Below the pieces are notes generated by a model. It had not been told where the DNA came from, did not search any database, and saw only the letters and a list, made by a program, of their open reading frames with translations. Shown piece after piece: positions 1 through 6,311 of a stretch of 10,475 nucleotides of DNA; the first letter of the stretch is position 1, and every line of letters begins with the position of its first letter. The DNA is from Anaerolineae bacterium (GTDB taxonomy: Bacteria > Chloroflexota > Anaerolineae > Aggregatilineales > Phototrophicaceae): the NCBI GenBank assembly GCA_028284565.1, contig JANQRM010000210.1, positions 1-10,475 on the forward strand, read 5' to 3'. The position numbers and the translations under genes were made by a program.

Positions 1-734
1 TTTGTCAAGGCACGAGCGCCCTGTACGAGTTGGGTATTCACCGCCGTGCCATTCGTCGTGCCTAAATCTTCGACTGTGATGAGGTTGCCTCGCTTAGAAA
101 AACGCGCATGATGTCGGCTGACTTCCGGGTCGTTAATCGTAATGTCGTTGTTGGCATCGCGTCCGAGAGATGTCACATCTTTCTCAAGTTTGAACATCTC
201 ATTTAGCAAAGGACCGCGACGCACGACAATCCAATGTCCGGGTTGAGAGGGCATCACTTGCTTATCATAGGTCGGGATTTTGGCAACCTGTGGTGCAGAG
301 GACGGCGCAGACGTCGTCCGAACTGGTTGTCCAGCTCGCACAGGACGCTGTCCCACAATCTTGGGTAGTTCCCGCAAAAAATAATCCCAAAAATGATTCT
401 CATCCGTCCATGCCGCTACATCGAAGATGGTCAAGCCAGCGAGTCGCGGATGAAAGCGACAGGGCTTGAAAATAATCGGTATCACAGGAATACCATTGCC
501 CAGTGCAAAACCCCATTCATAGGTGACATAAATCGAATTGGCGGACTCTGGCGTGAGGATAACAATCAACGCATCCGATGCTTGAATCGCCTCATCAATC
601 GCTAATTTCCAATCTTGTCCGGGACGCGGTTCGGGGTCAATCCACGGCTTATAGTCATTTTGCAAGAGCGCATCTTGCATATCTTTCAGCCGTTTGAGAT
701 TCTGTGGCGCATAGGAGATAAAGATATTTTTCAC
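1..734 (-). CDS. TIR-FHA domain protein, C-terminus beyond window edge
   Basis: My reverse-strand translation gives 244 residues without a stop, so the gene runs off the left edge. Residues 1-125 read as a TIR domain: it opens with KNIFISYAP, and SIYVTYEW (67-74) fits the helix that carries the catalytic glutamate (Glu73) in NAD-cleaving TIR domains. A low-complexity linker rich in Pro, Ser, Ala and Thr (about 129-152) leads to an FHA domain at about 168-244, with GR at 191-192, SRHHA at 206-210 and DLGTTNG at 223-229, the residues that bind phosphothreonine. I chose the GTG start because AAAGGA (742-747) lies seven bases ahead and no in-frame ATG exists nearby; an in-frame TTG at 752 is the alternative. 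By family knowledge TIR domains act as NADases or protein-interaction modules. Coupling to FHA suggests control by Ser/Thr phosphorylation, which is inference. What follows the FHA domain is unknown. Confidence 0.88.
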   Translation of the reverse strand, partial: MKNIFISYAPQNLKRLKDMQDALLQNDYKPWIDPEPRPGQDWKLAIDEAIQASDALIVILTPESANSIYVTYEWGFALGNGIPVIPIIFKPCRFHPRLAGLTIFDVAAWTDENHFWDYFLRELPKIVGQRPVRAGQPVRTTSAPSSAPQVAKIPTYDKQVMPSQPGHWIVVRRGPLLNEMFKLEKDVTSLGRDANNDITINDPEVSRHHARFSKRGNLITVEDLGTTNGTAVNTQLVQGARALT

Positions 735-772
735 GGACTTGTCCTTTGCCAATGCATTGCCGACCAGTCCCC

Positions 773-778
773 ATTATA
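773..778 (-). promoter_or_regulatory. Candidate -10 box of the TIR-FHA gene
   Basis: A perfect TATAAT on the minus strand sits about 40 bases ahead of the GTG start, leaving room for a leader of about 30 bases that contains the AAAGGA ribosome binding site. I see no convincing -35 at 16-18 bases, so this is only a half promoter by sequence. It would let the TIR-FHA gene be transcribed apart from the hydrolase gene upstream. Confidence 0.35.
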
Positions 779-824
779 ACGAGTATTGATAAAAAGGTGA
801 TAAGTTTCTGTCGATAAACATCAA

Positions 825-1637
825 CTATAGCGTGTCTAAAAATGTCCTTAGATGCTTCTCGAATGCTTCTGGCTGTTCCATATTGGGCAGGTGTGCCGTG
901 TTGTACATAACAACCAATTGTCCGTTACCAATTGTGCTTGCCATGACCTTGCCTGCGTCTTGGATTTCGCTGTCGTCTTGGTCACCCACGATAGCTAAGA
1001 AAGGGATTTTTATCTCATTCAGTTTATTGATGGCATCGACTTTCGGGTTCTGCTTCTCACCGAGTTCCTTCTTCTCATTTTGCAGGGCAATTAGGTTCAT
1101 GGCATAGACTTTATCTCGCACGGCTTTCGGCACAGCATCGGCTTCACGTCCCATACCAGCAACCCAGAATTGCACCTCGAACTCGCAAACTTTCTCAACT
1201 TCACCTGCATCCCACGCCTTGACCATCTCATTCCAAATGGGTGGCGGGTCTTCTTTGAATTCATAGCCGCTTGGATTCGACGTGACCATCACCAATGCCT
1301 TGACCCTATTAGGATTCAGCACTGTATAATCCATCGCCAGAGTCCCGCCTTTGGAGCAACCCACCAAAATCGGCTGGTCGATATTTAGGTGGTCGAGTAC
1401 CGCTTGCAAATCATCTATATCCGAGAAAGTCCCCTCCACCGGATGACTCTGTCCATAGCCCCGTTGGTCATAACGCACCACCCGATGCGAATCGGCAAAG
1501 ACATCAAACTCATTGTCCCACATCCGCATATCACAGATGCCCGCATGGAGAAAGATGAGTGCTTGTCCCTCTCCTGCAACTTCATACGCCATTTGGGCAT
1601 TCCCCACATTGACCGTCCCGCGTTGTGTTTCTGGCAT
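825..1637 (-). CDS. Alpha/beta hydrolase
   Basis: A 270-residue alpha/beta-hydrolase fold protein, a usual length for the family and with no signal peptide, so probably cytoplasmic. The oxyanion strand reads IFLHAGICDM in place of the usual HG motif. RYDQRGYGQS follows, then the nucleophile elbow GCSKGG with the catalytic serine. GDQDD near the C-terminal third supplies the acid and NTAHLPNMEQPEAF the catalytic histidine. The class covers esterases, lactonases and enol-lactone hydrolases, and the substrate cannot be read from sequence. The reading frame is open to an ATG at 1655, but I start at 1637: AAAGGA ends six bases before that codon, and the candidate promoter at 1668-1695 would begin transcription near 1661, leaving almost no leader for the upstream ATG. 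The gene lies 90 bases ahead of the TIR-FHA gene on the same strand. Nothing shows a shared function. Confidence 0.9.
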   Translation of the reverse strand: MPETQRGTVNVGNAQMAYEVAGEGQALIFLHAGICDMRMWDNEFDVFADSHRVVRYDQRGYGQSHPVEGTFSDIDDLQAVLDHLNIDQPILVGCSKGGTLAMDYTVLNPNRVKALVMVTSNPSGYEFKEDPPPIWNEMVKAWDAGEVEKVCEFEVQFWVAGMGREADAVPKAVRDKVYAMNLIALQNEKKELGEKQNPKVDAINKLNEIKIPFLAIVGDQDDSEIQDAGKVMASTIGNGQLVVMYNTAHLPNMEQPEAFEKHLRTFLDTL

Positions 1638-1667
1638 ATCCTGTCCTTTTATCATTGAGTAGTGTCC

Positions 1668-1695
1668 ATTATAACCCCTTGTGAACTAATAACAA
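1668..1695 (-). promoter_or_regulatory. Candidate promoter of the alpha/beta hydrolase
   Basis: On the minus strand TTGTTA (1695-1690) and a perfect TATAAT (1673-1668) are separated by 16 bases. The expected transcription start near 1661 gives a leader of about 24 bases to the ATG at 1637. The motif GTTATAATGG at this -10 is also found at the -10 of the TIR-FHA gene. Confidence 0.55.
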
Positions 1696-1745
1696 ACAAC
1701 TAATGGTTAAGCACCATCCTCAACCAGTCCAATTGAATGGAGTCA

Positions 1746-1774
1746 TTGTCCCGACTGCTTATCCCAATTATGAT
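1746..1774 (+). promoter_or_regulatory. Candidate promoter of the secreted esterase
   Basis: TTGTCC (1746-1751), a 17-base spacer, then TATGAT (1769-1774). The predicted transcription start near 1781 lies downstream of the ATG at 1737 and about 28 bases before the ATG at 1809. It therefore favours the later start of the following gene. It is divergent from the hydrolase promoter about 50 bases away. Confidence 0.5.
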
Positions 1775-1808
1775 TCAACTAGTCAAGTTAAATGGGAGAG
1801 CCAGCCTC

Positions 1809-2879
1809 ATGAAAAAGAGCTTATTATTCACGTTTATTCTTGGATTCTTATTGACCATTCCTGTGGTTGCTCAACAATCTTGTGCGGATGGCGCATGGCA
1901 AATCAATGGCGAATGCGTCATCTCTACTGAAGTGGATTGGAGTGAGGGCTGGAATACGGTTGTTCCCGGTGGCGAGACCATGTGCGCGCACGAGACGATG
2001 TTCCAATTTTGGGTTCATCCGGGTGATGAGAACCTGATGGTCTATTTTCAAGGAGGAGGTGGCTGTTGGAATGCGGAAACCTGCCAGCAAGGGAGCAGTT
2101 GGTACAAACAGACCGCATCGAATAACGAACCCAATCGCTACAACACAGGCATCTTCTCCCAGCGCAATGAGAACAACCCTTTTGCCAATTACACGGTGGT
2201 CTTCGTGCCATCTTGCACGGGTGATGTCTACATGGGCAATGCAGTAGTCGAATACAGTGATGACGTAACCGTGCATCATCGTGGATTCGCTAATCTCATG
2301 TCCGCTGTCAACTTCGTGACTGACACCTACGCCGAACCAGAATATGTCTTTGTCACAGGTTGTAGTGCGGGCAGTGTTGGGTCTGCGATTGCCGCGCCTT
2401 ATCTCATGGAAGCCTATCCTGAGACACCCGTCACGCAATTGGGCGATTCACTCGGACTCATTTTTGACACACCCAACTCCTTAGACGAACTGTGGGGTGC
2501 AGATGAAACCCTCCATCCCGCCATTGATGATTCTCAACTTGCTGATGCCTTCCTGATGACGGAATACTATATCGAAATGGCAGAGGCGTTTCCCAATCGG
2601 GTGTTTGGGCAATTCAACAACCGCTATGAACGGGTGCAACAACGCTTCTTCGCCATCGGACAAAGCAACCCGCGTGAGTTTGTCAGTGAAGGCTTAGAAC
2701 GCGAAATGGTTGAGACCGCCGTCAATGCCAACAATTTCCGCTACTTCCTCGATGATGATTCCATTCACTGCATCTTGCCAAACAACGGCTTATACACCGC
2801 CGAGGTCGATGGGGTAGCTCTCCTCGATTGGCTTAATGCTTACCTCGCCGGAGAAGCAGTCGATAACGTGGGTGGATAG
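1809..2879 (+). CDS. Secreted pectinacetylesterase/Notum-family hydrolase
   Basis: A 356-residue exported protein. Residues 1-21 form a signal peptide: MKK, then a hydrophobic run ending in PVVA before QQS. The family marks are the glycine-rich oxyanion motif FQGGGGCW at 80-87, the nucleophile elbow GCSAGS at 184-189 with Ser186, a following GDSLG at 212-216, and a C-terminal SIHC with His320 as the likely catalytic histidine. Several cysteines (25, 36, 59, 86, 92, 136, 321) fit disulfide bonds in an exported enzyme. Family members remove acetyl groups from plant pectin or, in animal Notum, palmitoleate from Wnt; the substrate here is unknown. Where relatives have an Asp just before a conserved Gln, this protein seems to have Glu274 (YERVQ). 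I start at 1809, not at the in-frame ATG at 1737, because of the signal peptide, the promoter at 1746-1774 and GGGAG about 9 bases upstream. Confidence 0.82.
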   Translation: MKKSLLFTFILGFLLTIPVVAQQSCADGAWQINGECVISTEVDWSEGWNTVVPGGETMCAHETMFQFWVHPGDENLMVYFQGGGGCWNAETCQQGSSWYKQTASNNEPNRYNTGIFSQRNENNPFANYTVVFVPSCTGDVYMGNAVVEYSDDVTVHHRGFANLMSAVNFVTDTYAEPEYVFVTGCSAGSVGSAIAAPYLMEAYPETPVTQLGDSLGLIFDTPNSLDELWGADETLHPAIDDSQLADAFLMTEYYIEMAEAFPNRVFGQFNNRYERVQQRFFAIGQSNPREFVSEGLEREMVETAVNANNFRYFLDDDSIHCILPNNGLYTAEVDGVALLDWLNAYLAGEAVDNVGG

Positions 2880-2927
2880 GTTTGAAACGTTAGCTTATTT
2901 CATCAGTAAAATCCAGTTCACAACTCT

Positions 2928-2971
2928 GAAGAGTAGACTAAGAAAGGATACTACTCTTCTCTATTTTATTT
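2928..2971 (+). terminator. Hairpin terminator after the esterase gene
   Basis: GAAGAGTAG (2928-2936) and CTACTCTTC (2951-2959) form a perfect 9-bp stem with a 14-base loop, followed by the T-rich stretch TCTATTTTATTTA. It lies about 50 bases after the esterase stop codon. The loop is longer and the stem less G+C-rich than in textbook terminators. Confidence 0.55.
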
Positions 2972-2984
2972 ATGATTCTTGAAT

Positions 2985-3013
2985 TTGTTAAACTAATTGT
3001 TTCAAAGTAAAAT
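2985..3013 (+). promoter_or_regulatory. Candidate promoter of the orphan membrane protein
   Basis: TTGTTA (2985-2990), a 17-base spacer and TAAAAT (3008-3013) sit about 30 bases before the ATG at 3044. This would give the A+T-rich gene its own transcription, insulated from the esterase gene by the preceding hairpin. In such A+T-rich DNA, chance matches are common. Confidence 0.45.
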
Positions 3014-3043
3014 TCTTTAACTTTTTGTTACTGAGAAAATATT

Positions 3044-3973
3044 ATGTTTTTGGCACTCTCTGATCTTGAAAGAATTATTACTATAATTCTTATTCTATAC
3101 TCCACACTACAAATTCTAGTAATCTATCTACTCATACGTTCATCCAGAAAACATCGGCAAACTATTTTTCGTTTCTTTGGACTTTCGGATAAGAATCATT
3201 CATTTGAAATTGTTATTTCAAGACTTCAAATTAAGGAGGAAGGTGGCACGGTTGCTGTAGGTGAATCTCAAGTTACGAAAGGATATATCGGACCAACTAT
3301 AAATTATGTTGAATATCAAATGGCATTAGAAGTTATTGATTTATTCCAACCAATATCTATAAATAGAATCCCCAACTCTTTGCAGAGGATTGCGAAGAGC
3401 TTTACTTCAATGGCTACTCTTAAACCAACTATCGAGATTAGTCCTTATAAACACTTATCTGAGGATAATTTAGGTAAAAACTTATTTTTGATTGGGGATG
3501 GAATTTACAACTTATATTCACAACACTTTTTGAAACATCATCCAAAGTTAGTTTATGAATTTAGAAAGAATAAACGCGGTGTTCGTGCAATCTTTGAAAA
3601 ATCGGGAGAAAAGCGCGAAATCATAGGTCGAGATGTACAAGCAGGTGAGACACCAAGTCAATTAGCTCTGATTCATCGAGCGAAAATTCCTTCCAAAAAC
3701 AATAGATATCCTAAAAATACTGTTTTCATATGCGCTGGAACGGGCACAGCAGCAACATGCAAGAGTGTGAAATTTCTGCTGGATAATAGGGTAAAAATTA
3801 CCAACAAGATAAAATTGTTGAAAAAAGTCAAAAACCCTCAAGAATATGAGTTTTCCATTCTTTTGAGGTTTAAGGATATGCCTGCAGATGTTGACCATAA
3901 ACAAGAATTAGATATGTTTGAAAGTGTTGAGGTGCATGAATTTAGGATAGATGCACATAAATATGAATGGTAA
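3044..3973 (+). CDS. Membrane-anchored protein of unknown function
   Basis: I cannot name this 309-residue protein. Residues 11-32 are a single strong hydrophobic segment followed by the basic stretch RSSRKHR, which predicts an N-terminal anchor with the rest in the cytoplasm. The soluble part alternates strands and helices like a Rossmann-type fold. It has a GGTVAVGESQ stretch at 67-76, NLFLIGDGIYN at 146-156 and FICAGTGTAATCKS at 228-241. The spacing of two such glycine-rich motifs recalls uncharacterised bacterial proteins with a GGP..N motif and a later aG..G.GT motif; this is recollection, not a search. No nuclease or protease signature is seen. The ribosome binding site is weak. Base composition is very A+T-rich (positions 3061-3120 hold 15 G or C in 60). 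It converges on the sugar phosphatase gene, 12 bases away. A sensor or ligand-binding role is only a guess. Confidence 0.75.
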   Translation: MFLALSDLERIITIILILYSTLQILVIYLLIRSSRKHRQTIFRFFGLSDKNHSFEIVISRLQIKEEGGTVAVGESQVTKGYIGPTINYVEYQMALEVIDLFQPISINRIPNSLQRIAKSFTSMATLKPTIEISPYKHLSEDNLGKNLFLIGDGIYNLYSQHFLKHHPKLVYEFRKNKRGVRAIFEKSGEKREIIGRDVQAGETPSQLALIHRAKIPSKNNRYPKNTVFICAGTGTAATCKSVKFLLDNRVKITNKIKLLKKVKNPQEYEFSILLRFKDMPADVDHKQELDMFESVEVHEFRIDAHKYEW

Positions 3974-3977
3974 GTAA

Positions 3978-4006
3978 ACGAGAAATCATAGAGACTCTCG
4001 TATTTT
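3978..4006. terminator. Weak hairpin between convergent genes
   Basis: ACGAGA (3978-3983) and TCTCGT (3996-4001) can pair across a 12-base loop. On the plus strand ATTTTT follows, and on the minus strand a short TTTA run follows. The hairpin straddles the end of the phosphatase gene and lies just after the stop of the membrane protein, where a shared terminator would be expected. The stem is short. Confidence 0.35.
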
Positions 4007-4786
4007 TAGGATATACTCCAATAATGATTCAATATCTGACACACCTCTTGCGAGTAAATCCGAATTATCCCTTACTTCAGAAGCCATTTCCTCTGACTCA
4101 ACCCCGATACTTACGAATTTGTATTGACTATTTTTTCTAAGTTCAATTCCTTTTTTCATTGCCCTTGCATCACTTGTGTCATCGCCTAAGTAGATAAAGG
4201 TGTTTAAGCTGTTTTCGTTAACTAAATCTTGTAGGATGGTTCCCTTATCAATATTAACAGGAGGTCGAAATTCAAATACCTTGCGTCCGTTTTCAATATG
4301 TAGATTATATGTAGAGGCTAAATCTTGGACTATTGGCTGATATTTTTGCTCTATGAGTTCAGGAGTTGCTGAACGACGATAATGAAGGGATATTGTTATA
4401 TCTTTATCTTCAACAAACATATTATCTTCAAGTTGTTTGTTAAGAATTGAAATGACTTTTTCAAGATTTCCACGCGCTTGCTTCACTTCTGGTAGAACTA
4501 CAACACTTCCATTAATCCATCTCTGCATTCCATGACTACCGACGTAAACCAATTCAGGTAAGTTTACTATCTTCATTAGATCGTTTAGTTCACGCCCAGA
4601 TACTATAGCAACCAATTTAACAAAGTTATTAAGTTCTTTAAGTAAGCTACGATTTTTCTTGGTTACATATGCTTCGTCAGGCTTTTCTACGATTGGACTG
4701 AGAGTTCCATCCATATCAGTTATGAGTCCAAAATTTTGATCTCTAATTACTGTATCAAGTAGTTCTATAGAGCTATCCCAATACAT
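3986..4786 (-). CDS. Trehalose-6-phosphate phosphatase-like HAD enzyme
   Basis: A 266-residue cytoplasmic phosphatase of the HAD superfamily, close to OtsB in layout. Motif I is DMDGTLSPIVEKPDEA at 24-39, with nucleophile Asp24 and acid/base Asp26. SGRE at 63-66 is motif II, and GSHGMQ at 83-88 matches the family's GLHG region. RKVFEFRPP at 168-176 matches the family's GKKVLELRP stretch. Lys181 fits motif III, and GDDTSDARAM at 201-210 is the metal-binding motif IV. OtsB releases trehalose from trehalose-6-phosphate; a related glucosyl-glycerate or mannosyl-glycerate phosphatase is possible. No synthase gene (OtsA) is in the window, so the source of substrate is unseen. I start at 4786 because AAAGGTGAT precedes that ATG by five bases. 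The frame is open to an ATG at 4828, but that lies at or upstream of the candidate -10. The gene is A+T-rich like its convergent neighbour. Confidence 0.85.
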   Translation of the reverse strand: MYWDSSIELLDTVIRDQNFGLITDMDGTLSPIVEKPDEAYVTKKNRSLLKELNNFVKLVAIVSGRELNDLMKIVNLPELVYVGSHGMQRWINGSVVVLPEVKQARGNLEKVISILNKQLEDNMFVEDKDITISLHYRRSATPELIEQKYQPIVQDLASTYNLHIENGRKVFEFRPPVNIDKGTILQDLVNENSLNTFIYLGDDTSDARAMKKGIELRKNSQYKFVSIGVESEEMASEVRDNSDLLARGVSDIESLLEYILKIRESL

Positions 4787-4798
4787 ATTATCACCTTT

Positions 4799-4816
4799 AA
4801 ACAATTTGCATTGTTT
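4799..4816. repeat. Inverted repeat in the phosphatase leader
   Basis: AAACAAT-TTGC-ATTGTTT is a perfect 7-bp inverted repeat with a 4-base centre. It lies between the candidate -10 of the phosphatase gene (TACAAT, 4824-4819) and its ribosome binding site. It could be an operator that blocks transcription, or a small hairpin in the leader. No regulator gene is adjacent. Confidence 0.5.
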
Positions 4817-4818
4817 CG

Positions 4819-4824
4819 ATTGTA
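4819..4824 (-). promoter_or_regulatory. Candidate -10 box of the sugar phosphatase gene
   Basis: TACAAT on the minus strand lies about 33 bases ahead of the ATG at 4786. There is no good -35 at the standard distance. Its position next to the inverted repeat at 4799-4816 is the main reason to note it. Confidence 0.3.
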
Positions 4825-4976
4825 TCAAATTGATTCAGAAATTTCTCACAGAAAATCGGAATACATTCGTTACAAAGTAAAGAACACTTATGACAGGAAG
4901 GACATAGTAAAGCAAGCATATAGAAATCGTATCAATTCTGTAAGGTTCGACCTGACTCGGGACATGCTTTCTCCTG

Positions 4977-4982
4977 TACAAT
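4977..4982 (+). promoter_or_regulatory. Candidate -10 box of the four-gene operon
   Basis: TACAAT, preceded directly by TG, sits 36 bases before the GTG start of the methyltransferase. It would give a leader of about 30 bases. The -35 region is poor (TGACTC at an 18-base spacing). It is the best candidate in the 230-base gap between this operon and the divergent phosphatase gene. Confidence 0.3.
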
Positions 4983-5018
4983 GGGGATAACCTGTTCAAC
5001 TTTTGGGGAACATCTGGC

Positions 5019-5705
5019 GTGTCCACGACCTTGCTCCAAGAACAAATCGATTACTATCGCGCCCGCGCATCCGAATATGATGAGTGGTTCTATCGGCAGG
5101 GACGCTATGATCATGGTGACGAGAATACCCAATGGTTCGCCGAAGTCGAGGTCATCCAGCAGGCACTTCATGCACTATCATCACAAGACCGCATTCTCGA
5201 ACTCGCTTGCGGAACGGGCATCTGGACACAAGAACTCGTTAAATTGGGGACACACATCACTGCCCTCGATGCCTCCCCAGAGATGATCAACATCAACCGA
5301 GCTAAAGTACAATCGGACAAGGTGACGTATCAGCAAGCCGACTTGTTCGCATGGCAACCGACCCAGACCTACGACATGGTCTTTTTCAGCTTCTGGTTAT
5401 CCCATGTCCCATCAGAGAAGCTATACTCCTTTTTGGAAATGGTCAGCACAGCACTCAAACCCAAGGGTATCCTCTTTCTCATCGACTCGCGTCGTGTGGC
5501 ATCCTCCACCGCCAAAGATCATCACATCCCCGACGAAGGCACATCTCTTACCCGACGCTTGAATGATGGACGAGAATATCAGATTGTCAAAATATTCTAC
5601 GAACCCACCACGCTCGAATCACATCTTGCGGAAGCAGGAATCAGCGGACAGGTGAATCAAACAGATAATTATTTCATTCATGCACAAGGACATAAGCGGA
5701 CTTAA
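5019..5705 (+). CDS. Class I SAM-dependent methyltransferase
   Basis: A 228-residue cytoplasmic methyltransferase with the Rossmann fold that binds S-adenosylmethionine. Motif I is ILELACGTGIW (59-69), the acidic residue ending the second strand is Asp84 in ALDAS, and QADLFAW (106-112) precedes YDMVFFSFWLSHV (118-130), the strand-4 region. LKPKGILFLIDS (147-157) is the typical post-catalytic strand. The N-terminal helix DYYRARASEYDEWFYRQGRYDHG (11-33) probably closes over the cofactor. The class methylates small molecules, proteins or nucleic acids, and the substrate cannot be told. The start is GTG with GGGGA about ten bases upstream. It is the first of four plus-strand genes; the stop codon is 14 bases before the next start, so co-transcription is likely. 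Confidence 0.88.
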   Translation: MSTTLLQEQIDYYRARASEYDEWFYRQGRYDHGDENTQWFAEVEVIQQALHALSSQDRILELACGTGIWTQELVKLGTHITALDASPEMININRAKVQSDKVTYQQADLFAWQPTQTYDMVFFSFWLSHVPSEKLYSFLEMVSTALKPKGILFLIDSRRVASSTAKDHHIPDEGTSLTRRLNDGREYQIVKIFYEPTTLESHLAEAGISGQVNQTDNYFIHAQGHKRT

Positions 5706-5719
5706 CGGACGGACGCGCG

Positions 5720-6292
5720 ATGGCACGACGAATCATCTATCTCATTCGCAACGGACAATACGACACCTCCCAACATACACAAGAGGGGGCATTGACCAAT
5801 GTGGGTCGGGGACAAGCGCGTCTGACTGCCGAAGCCGTGCGTGACTTGCGTATTCAGCATGTCTTTTGTAGCCCCCATCGTCAAGTCGTCCAAACCGCCA
5901 TGATTTTGTCGAATGCCATGGGCTTAGAACTCGTCGAGACCGAACTCCTGCGTCAATATGACAGCCTTATGAACGACCGACGCAATACGGGCGAACTCCA
6001 ACTCGATATTGATGCCATCGAAGCCGACGAACATCAGCTCGAAGATGCCTTTCATGCGCTCTTCCAAACACCCGACAAAGGCGAAACCAATATCAGCGAA
6101 GCCGTGATTTGTCATGGCAATATTATTCGGGATTTAATCTGTCGGGCGACGAATGTAAACCCGGCAAGTTGGGCGCATATGCTTATCAACAATTGTGGCA
6201 TTAGCTGTGTCTCTGTCGAAGCTGACGGACGCATCGAACTCCAAGCCTACAACGATGTCCGCCACCTCCCCGATGCCTACCGCACCGAATAA
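5720..6292 (+). CDS. PGAM5-like histidine phosphatase homologue, catalytic His replaced by Asn
   Basis: A 190-residue member of the histidine phosphatase superfamily. The family's N-terminal RHG motif reads LIRNGQY (8-14), so the histidine that forms the phospho-intermediate is Asn11 (codon AAC, 5750-5752). The other pocket residues remain: Arg10, SPHRQVVQTA with its arginine after CSP, and VICHGNIIR carrying the second histidine. LTNVGRGQARLT matches the usual LTxxGxxQA. The C-terminal half resembles PGAM5, a Ser/Thr phosphatase that also uses R-H-x-Q-Y, hence the name here. With Asn in place of the nucleophile, phosphatase activity should be lost or much reduced. It may be a pseudo-enzyme that binds phosphorylated partners. 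A sequencing error (CAC to AAC) cannot be excluded. It is 14 bases after the methyltransferase and 19 bases before the next gene, in one probable operon. Confidence 0.87.
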   Translation: MARRIIYLIRNGQYDTSQHTQEGALTNVGRGQARLTAEAVRDLRIQHVFCSPHRQVVQTAMILSNAMGLELVETELLRQYDSLMNDRRNTGELQLDIDAIEADEHQLEDAFHALFQTPDKGETNISEAVICHGNIIRDLICRATNVNPASWAHMLINNCGISCVSVEADGRIELQAYNDVRHLPDAYRTE

Positions 6293-6311
6293 CGGTCAAA
6301 AGGAAACCTGT

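Noticed and set aside
393..605. Plus-strand 70-codon frame opposite the TIR domain
   Set aside because: It is antisense to the conserved TIR coding region, and its product has no recognisable features.
1848..2438. Long minus-strand open frame opposite the esterase gene
   Set aside because: It is antisense to a gene with a signal peptide and clear catalytic motifs. It has no ribosome binding site and its translation shows no domain pattern.
4835..5026. Minus-strand 63-codon frame in the gap between the phosphatase and the methyltransferase
   Set aside because: A hydrophobic stretch near its end looked like a possible small membrane protein. There is no ribosome binding site, and it overlaps the likely promoters of both neighbours.
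4932..5171. Minus-strand open frame across the start of the methyltransferase
   Set aside because: It overlaps the methyltransferase start region, its translation has no recognisable domain, and no ribosome binding site is seen.
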